The notes under the pieces were generated by a model. The model saw only the letters and a program-made list of their open reading frames with translations, searched no databases and had not been told where the DNA came from. A stretch of DNA of 35,355 nt from CALDOK01 sp964481655 (lineage in GTDB: Bacteria; Myxococcota_A; UBA796; JAFGLY01): NCBI GenBank assembly GCA_964481655.1, contig CAYZVO010000080.1, positions 1-35,355 on the forward strand. The letters run 5' to 3'. The position numbers were made by a program, and so were the translations under genes. Below, piece after piece: positions 30,743 to 35,355 of this stretch (position 1 is the stretch's first letter; each line of letters starts with the position of its first letter).

Positions 30743-32229
30743 CAGAACCAGACCTCCGTCTCGAGGGCGACCAGGTGGTGCCAGTGGACATCTTCTTCGG
30801 GCAGCTCGAAGTCGGAGTACTGATCGAGGGTCTGCACGAAGGCGTTGCCGAAGGCGGCGTGCTGGTTGGAGTACTGCACGCCGTAGAGCAGGCGCAGGGA
30901 GGGGCGGGTGTAGATGCCCGGCCCCAGGGGGTTGAGGACCACGCCGACCTTGCCCTGCCAGGTGGTGCGGGTGTCGGTGTCGCCGTACTCGAGGCCGCGG
31001 GAGTCCGACACGCCGTCGGTGTTGGCGAAGATGGAGTCCCAGTGCTCGCGGTAGGCGTTGCCGTTCTCGGAGATCTCCTGGGCGATGGAGGACTCACCGA
31101 GGAAGTGGACCGTGGGGGTGGCGAAGGCCTGCAGGCGCAGCACGGTCGAGTAGAAGGTGCGGTCGTAGTCGGTGGGCACGATGCTGTTGTCGTCGTCCCA
31201 GTACTTGCCGTACAGCACGCCCCAGACCGCCTCGAGCCGGTTGGGCCAGAGGGTCAGCTGCATCTCGTTGCCGACGTTGATCTGGTAGCGCTGATCCGTG
31301 AAGTCGTGGACCCAGACGTCGATGTCGCGCCCATCGTAGCTCTCGGTGGTGTAGCCCTGGGGGTGCAGCAGCTGGTAGTTGGCGAACAGGTTGTTCCAGC
31401 GCAGGGGGCCCAGCCCGCCGAAGCCGATGTAGCCGATGGCCTTCCAGCTGGAGGCGTCGCGGCCGACGGGATCGGGGAAGTAGTCCAGCAGATCGGGGTT
31501 CTCCTCGACCCAGCTCTCGACCACCTCGCCCCGGATCCAGTCCTCGTACAGCACGCCCGGGGTGTGGTAGGCCGCGTTGGTGTTGCCCGTCACATACGGC
31601 TCGTGGCGGTACTCACCGCCCAGGCCCAGCTCGAGGTGGTTGCCCAGCGAGAAGCGCGCGGAGCCGCCCGGGGTGATGATGGTGTTGTAGTCGTGGCCCT
31701 TGATGCCGTAGCCGGAGTCGCCCACGCCCACGAGCAGGTCGAGCCAGTCGGTCTGGTAGTTGGCCGACACGCCGATGGTCTCGTAGAACAGCCGGGTGGG
31801 CCACATGTCGTACAGGCCGAGCTGGCCGAACCAGGTGTCGAGGGTGCCGAAGCGCCAGGTGACCCGATCGAGGGCCACGTTGCCGGCCTTGACGTAGACC
31901 TGGGACATCCGGAGGTTGTCCAGGGTGCCGTTGCCGGTGTCGGCGTTCATGATGGAGCCGCCCTCGACCTTGGCGTGCAGGCTGGTCCAGACGGCGCGGG
32001 TGGCGGGGTCACGCTCGAGGATGTCCCACTTCATCTCGACGGCCGCGTAGGGGCCCTCGTTGAGCAGGCGGCCGTAGAGGTTCCAGTAGCCGAGCTTGCC
32101 GTCGCCGCCTTGCAGGTCCGGGCGCGCGGCGATGCGGAAGTAGCCACCGACGTCGGCGTCGCCGGCGACGGCCACGGACGGGAGCAGCAGGGAGGAGGCG
32201 AGCAGGGCGATGCGTGCGTTGCGGTTCAT
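30742..32229 (-). CDS. Outer-membrane beta-barrel (porin-like) protein of the alpha-glucan operon
   Basis: ATG 32229 starts a signal peptide ending AVAG (about 22-24). The 470-residue mature protein is built of alternating amphipathic strands (about 16-18 estimated), rich in Trp/Tyr/Gly, with acidic long turns, and ends in Glu-Val-Trp-Phe. The terminal aromatic Phe is the classic BAM-dependent insertion signal. No TonB box or plug is visible, so it is a diffusion porin or passive maltodextrin channel rather than SusC. It lies between the debranching-enzyme gene (11 bp upstream) and the small lipoprotein gene (overlap), which supports a role in taking up glucan products. Confidence 0.85.
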   Translation of the reverse strand: MNRNARIALLASSLLLPSVAVAGDADVGGYFRIAARPDLQGGDGKLGYWNLYGRLLNEGPYAAVEMKWDILERDPATRAVWTSLHAKVEGGSIMNADTGNGTLDNLRMSQVYVKAGNVALDRVTWRFGTLDTWFGQLGLYDMWPTRLFYETIGVSANYQTDWLDLLVGVGDSGYGIKGHDYNTIITPGGSARFSLGNHLELGLGGEYRHEPYVTGNTNAAYHTPGVLYEDWIRGEVVESWVEENPDLLDYFPDPVGRDASSWKAIGYIGFGGLGPLRWNNLFANYQLLHPQGYTTESYDGRDIDVWVHDFTDQRYQINVGNEMQLTLWPNRLEAVWGVLYGKYWDDDNSIVPTDYDRTFYSTVLRLQAFATPTVHFLGESSIAQEISENGNAYREHWDSIFANTDGVSDSRGLEYGDTDTRTTWQGKVGVVLNPLGPGIYTRPSLRLLYGVQYSNQHAAFGNAFVQTLDQYSDFELPEEDVHWHHLVALETEVWF

Positions 32230-32240
32230 GATCTCACCCC

Positions 32241-34676
32241 CTACTGGCCTTCGATGACGACGATGGAGTACGCCGACACGGTGTAGGAGCTCTGGGTCAG
32301 GGCGATGGGGTCGTCCACGAAGATGTTGGCGCTGACGTGGCGGTCGGCCTCCGAGCCTTCGGCGCTGGAGAAGTAGCCGTCGGTGGTGTCCCACCAGGTC
32401 CCGGTGTCGATGACCCGGGCCCAGGAGCCAGAGGGCAGCGCGAACTCGAGGTCGTAGCCTTCGCCGTTGATCAGCACCGCCACGGGCTTCTCGCCGTTGG
32501 CGTCGCCGCCGGAGTAGTGCATCATCAGGTGGCGATCGGTCCAGTCGGTCTTGGTGTCGCCGTTCTCGTCGAGCCAGCTCAAGTTCATGCCGCCGTCGTA
32601 CTCGAGGGGCGCGAACGCGGCCTTGTGCTCCTTGCGGAAGGCGATGGCCTGGCGCACGAAGTCGTGCATCCGGTAGCGCTTGGCGGAGGAGGTGTTCTGC
32701 CACTCGCCCCAGCGGAACCAGTTGGCCGCGTTGTCGGCGTCCAGGGAGTAGGCGTTGTTGTTGCCGTACTGGGTGCGCATCCACTCGTCGCCGCCGAGGA
32801 TGAGGGGCGAGCCGCGGCTGACCAGCAGCAGGGTGAACATGTTGCGCATCAGCTGGCGCTTCATGGTCTCATCGCCCCAGTCGGCCTCGGTCTGGGCCCA
32901 GGGCTCTTCGAGGTCGCACCACACCGAGTAGGGGTCGTTGCAGCAGACGGGGTTCAGCGGGCCGCACATGTTGCGGGCCTCGGAGAAGCTGAACAGGTCG
33001 TAGAGCGTGTAGCCGTCGTGCACGGTGACGAAGTTGACGCTGTTGTAGGGGTACTTGGCGCCGTAGAAGGCCTCCGAGCCCGTGAGCGTGCCGCCGCCGT
33101 CCACCGTGTCCCAGTACAGGGCCGAGTTGATGGCGTAGTCGTAGCCGAGCTGCGGCGAGTTGGTGAAGTGCCGCCAGAAGTCCCGGAAGGCGTCGTTCCA
33201 CTCGCTCCAGGCATAGCCGGGCTTGTCGGTGGCCGTGGGGTAGGAGCCGTTGAGGAAGTTGTAGCCGTTGTAGGAGCCCATGCTCCACGGCTCGGCGATG
33301 ATGCGGGTGTTGTTCGCCTGCAGGACCGGGTCGTCGATGATGTCCTTGAGGACCGTGGTCTGGGGGCTCCAGCTGCTGGAGTCGCCGTCCACCTGGCCCA
33401 GGACCGCGCCCAGGTCGAAGCGGAAGCCATCGACGTGCAGCTCTTCCACGTAGAAGCGCAGCGAGTCGAGGATCAGCCGCCGGGTGGCCTCGTGGTTGCA
33501 GCGCACGTCGTGGCCCACGCCGGTGTGGTCCTCGAAGCCCTGGCCGTCGCTCGAGGTCAGGTAGTAGGTCTGGTTGTCCAGGCCGCGCATGGAGAAGATG
33601 CTGGCGACCTCGTTCCAGGCCACCGTGTAGTACTCGTCGGGGTTGGGGCCGTAGTAGATCTTGTCTTCCCACAGGCCGCCCTCGCCGGTGTGGTTGTAGA
33701 CCACATCGACGATGACTTCGACGCCCTGCTGGTGGAGCTGGTCCACCATGTACTTGAACTCGTCCAGCACCACCGTGGGATCGCTGGTGACCTCGTAGTC
33801 GGCGGAGTAGCCGATCTCGGGCGCGAAGTAGGAGAGGTTCGAGTAGCCCCAGTAGCCACCGAGGCTGTACTCCTTCTGGTGGATGGGGAGCAGCTCGACC
33901 GCGGTGATGCCGAGGTCGCCGAGGTACTCGGCCTTCTCGCCCATGCCGCGGTAGGTGCCCGGGTGGTCCACGCCCGAGGCGGAGTTGGCCGTGAAGCCCT
34001 TGAGGTGGACCTCGTAGAAGATGAGGTCGTTGTAGTCGTGGCCTTCGAGGGTGTTGTTGGACCGCTTCTCACGCCAGAGGGTCTCGTGCTCGGACCACTC
34101 GTAGTCGGAGCTGACGATGACCGACTTGGTGCCGCCGGCGTAGGTGGAGTCGGTCCGCCAGGGGCCGGAGGCCACCGAGCCCTTGGACCAGTCGTGGCCC
34201 CGGTGGTAGGCCTTGCCCCAGGGGTCGGTCAGCAGCTTGTTGGGGTTGAAGCGGTTGCCGTCGCTGTCCACGTCCGTGACGAAGCCCAGCTCCGAGGTGG
34301 GGTAGAACTCCTCGTCGTAGGTCCAGTTGGGGCCCCAGGCGATGTAGCCGTAGTGCTGGCCCTCGCCGACGCCTTCGACGTAGATGCTCCAGAAGTTCCC
34401 GTACTGGGTGAGCTCGAACTGCTGGGTGGGCTGGGTGGACTCGGGGTCGTCGAACAGCGCGATCTCGATGCGCTCGGCGTTCTCCGAGTACACGCAGAAG
34501 TTGACGCCGTCGTCCAGGAGCACCGGGCCCATGAAGTCGAAGGTGGTCAGGTCATCCAGCACCATGCTCGGGGCGACAGGCTGGGTGTAGTACAGCCGGG
34601 TGTAGTCCTCTGAAGCGCAGCCGATGGTGGCTGCGAGCAGGACGATCGCCGGCAGGATGGTGGGGCGTAGGGCCAT
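32241..34676 (-). CDS. GlgX/isoamylase-like debranching enzyme, lipoprotein form
   Basis: The 811-residue protein has a signal peptide with Cys20 (TIGC). Residues about 45-125 form a CBM48 (FxVYSENAERIEIALFD, YGYIAWGP). A GH13 barrel follows (about 215-700) with DVVYNHT (324-330), GFRFDLG with nucleophile D421, IAEPW with the general acid E462, and TVHDGYTL with D554. The C-terminal beta domain is at about 720-811. This is the subfamily that cuts alpha-1,6 branches in glycogen or pullulan (GlgX, isoamylase, pullulanase). GlgX is normally cytoplasmic; here export and lipidation point to use of external branched glucans. It leads the five-gene operon and is divergent from another CBM48-type lipoprotein gene. 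Exact specificity (glycogen or pullulan) cannot be told. Confidence 0.92.
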   Translation of the reverse strand: MALRPTILPAIVLLAATIGCASEDYTRLYYTQPVAPSMVLDDLTTFDFMGPVLLDDGVNFCVYSENAERIEIALFDDPESTQPTQQFELTQYGNFWSIYVEGVGEGQHYGYIAWGPNWTYDEEFYPTSELGFVTDVDSDGNRFNPNKLLTDPWGKAYHRGHDWSKGSVASGPWRTDSTYAGGTKSVIVSSDYEWSEHETLWREKRSNNTLEGHDYNDLIFYEVHLKGFTANSASGVDHPGTYRGMGEKAEYLGDLGITAVELLPIHQKEYSLGGYWGYSNLSYFAPEIGYSADYEVTSDPTVVLDEFKYMVDQLHQQGVEVIVDVVYNHTGEGGLWEDKIYYGPNPDEYYTVAWNEVASIFSMRGLDNQTYYLTSSDGQGFEDHTGVGHDVRCNHEATRRLILDSLRFYVEELHVDGFRFDLGAVLGQVDGDSSSWSPQTTVLKDIIDDPVLQANNTRIIAEPWSMGSYNGYNFLNGSYPTATDKPGYAWSEWNDAFRDFWRHFTNSPQLGYDYAINSALYWDTVDGGGTLTGSEAFYGAKYPYNSVNFVTVHDGYTLYDLFSFSEARNMCGPLNPVCCNDPYSVWCDLEEPWAQTEADWGDETMKRQLMRNMFTLLLVSRGSPLILGGDEWMRTQYGNNNAYSLDADNAANWFRWGEWQNTSSAKRYRMHDFVRQAIAFRKEHKAAFAPLEYDGGMNLSWLDENGDTKTDWTDRHLMMHYSGGDANGEKPVAVLINGEGYDLEFALPSGSWARVIDTGTWWDTTDGYFSSAEGSEADRHVSANIFVDDPIALTQSSYTVSAYSIVVIEGQ

Positions 34677-34737
34677 GGTGGTCTCGCGATCTGGGGCGGA
34701 GGAATCGAGCTGGGAGAGGGCGTGTTCCCAGCGGGTG

Positions 34738-34771
34738 CTTGAGCGTAACGCAGTCTTGAGTTACGCTCAAG
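34738..34771. promoter_or_regulatory. Palindromic bidirectional promoter/operator between the two alpha-glucan transcription units
   Basis: CTTGAGCGTAAC (34738-34749) and GTTACGCTCAAG (34760-34771) are perfect 12-bp inverted repeats around a 10-bp centre. The symmetry puts TTGAGC-N17-TACGCT on both strands: plus at 34739-34744/34762-34767, minus at 34770-34765/34747-34742. This creates one overlapping divergent promoter pair for the operon (start 34676) and the gene at 34819. A third CTTGAG half-site (34755-34760) lies in the centre. Such symmetry is also typical of a repressor operator. It lies 62 bp from the minus-strand start and 47 bp from the plus-strand start. Confidence 0.65.
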
Positions 34772-34818
34772 TCGTCAGCCGCTCTCGACCTCCCTAGCCC
34801 ACAGACCTGGACGACACC

Positions 34819-35355
34819 ATGACCTGCGTCACCCCTCGCATTCGGCCCGTCGCCACGCGCCTCGCCCCGGCCTTGCTGCTGCTGGCCGCCTCCGGCTGCT
34901 GCCGCTGGAACGACGACCCCAACTGGGTCGCCTTCGGCCCCCTCTATGTGGGAGAGGCCGAGACCCAGGTGGACCTGAGCGAGTACATCATCGACGACGG
35001 CGGCGCCCTCGAGTTCGAGGCCGCCTCCTCGGACGAGGGCCTCATCGCCTGGGCCGACGGCGACGACCTGCGCCTGCAGGCCTCCCCCGACTGGGAGGAA
35101 GGCTCCACGGCCACCGTCGCCCTCAGCGTCGAGGACAAGTGCGGCTCCGTCCGTGACTACGAGGTCGAGGTCATCTACGGCGACGAGCCCATCGAGGACA
35201 CCGGCGACACCGACGAACCCATCGACACCTACGACCCCGACGTCCCGGTCAACCCCTGCGCGGTGAGCTTCGAGTACTGGCAGCAGGGCAGCCCCGAGGC
35301 CGTCTACGTCTCGGGCCCCTTCAACGACTGGTCCGTCGAGAGCCACCCCATGGAG
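34819..35355 (+). CDS. Lipoprotein with CBM48-like domain, 5' part (runs off window)
   Basis: ATG 34819 opens 179 codons with no stop before the window end. A signal peptide carries the lipobox SGC (Cys27). Residues about 35-140 form an exported beta-sandwich (bacterial Ig-like) with Asp-rich turns, then a tether containing EDTGDTDEP (about 132-150). From about 152 the sequence reads CAVSFEYWQQGSPEAVYVSGPFNDWS, in two short runs: FEYWQQG, then VYVSGPFNDW. This matches CBM48/glycogen-binding modules that precede GH13 catalytic domains. The full gene is probably a second surface amylase or pullulanase. It shares the palindromic promoter with the minus-strand operon. Confidence 0.75.
   Translation, partial: MTCVTPRIRPVATRLAPALLLLAASGCCRWNDDPNWVAFGPLYVGEAETQVDLSEYIIDDGGALEFEAASSDEGLIAWADGDDLRLQASPDWEEGSTATVALSVEDKCGSVRDYEVEVIYGDEPIEDTGDTDEPIDTYDPDVPVNPCAVSFEYWQQGSPEAVYVSGPFNDWSVESHPME

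Overview
The window is very GC-rich and looks like a metagenome-assembled contig of a Myxococcota-like (delta-proteobacterial) predatory or surface-living bacterium. This rests on MYXO-CTERM-type sorting motifs, calcium-binding thrombospondin type 3 (TSP3) repeats, MopE-type metal-binding motifs, FG-GAP repeats, Asp/Thr-rich linkers and an unusually high density of exported lipoproteins (about 11 of 23 genes). The assembly has three weak spots: homopolymer runs at 2308-2355, a 100-N gap at 5614-5713, and a 22-G run plus a 10-N gap at 10126-10173.

Region 1 (1-10071, mostly + strand). A partial selenocysteine tRNA runs off the left edge on the minus strand. Next come a protein with two PilZ-like domains and two tandem paralogous giants (1399-5349 and 5435-8225). 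Each giant joins, in one reading frame, a signal peptide, an exported N-terminal domain, a TSP3 stalk, an INTERNAL MYXO-CTERM signal (GGGC, hydrophobic segment, Arg), a second signal-peptide-like helix ending in Ala-Gln, an outer-membrane beta-barrel domain and an OmpA-like C-terminus. This polyprotein-like layout is the most novel feature of the window. A MopE/FG-GAP lipoprotein follows.

Region 2 (10246-20127). A lipoprotein with pre-peptidase-like domains on the minus strand faces an FHA-GGEEF diguanylate cyclase. An exported GH3 (NagZ-like) hydrolase is divergent from a histidine kinase/OmpR-type regulator pair. Then come an atypical short-chain dehydrogenase that lacks the catalytic Lys, a universal stress protein, and a long pentapeptide-repeat protein.

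Region 3 (20241-27082). An unknown lipoprotein on the + strand faces a minus-strand run of four genes: GDPD lipoprotein, hybrid histidine kinase with a fused solute-binding sensor, acidic lipoprotein, and CPBP-family intramembrane protease. The protease is a candidate processing enzyme for MYXO-CTERM proteins. A small lipoprotein lies divergent to this run.

Region 4 (27086-35355). A five-gene minus-strand operon for surface alpha-glucan use encodes a GlgX/isoamylase-like lipoprotein, an outer-membrane beta-barrel, a small lipoprotein, a GH13 amylase lipoprotein with a C-terminal CBM20, and a CotH-like lipoprotein. It is divergent from a truncated lipoprotein gene with a CBM48-like domain at the right edge. 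The shared intergenic region holds a 12-bp inverted repeat whose symmetry creates the same sigma70-like promoter on both strands.
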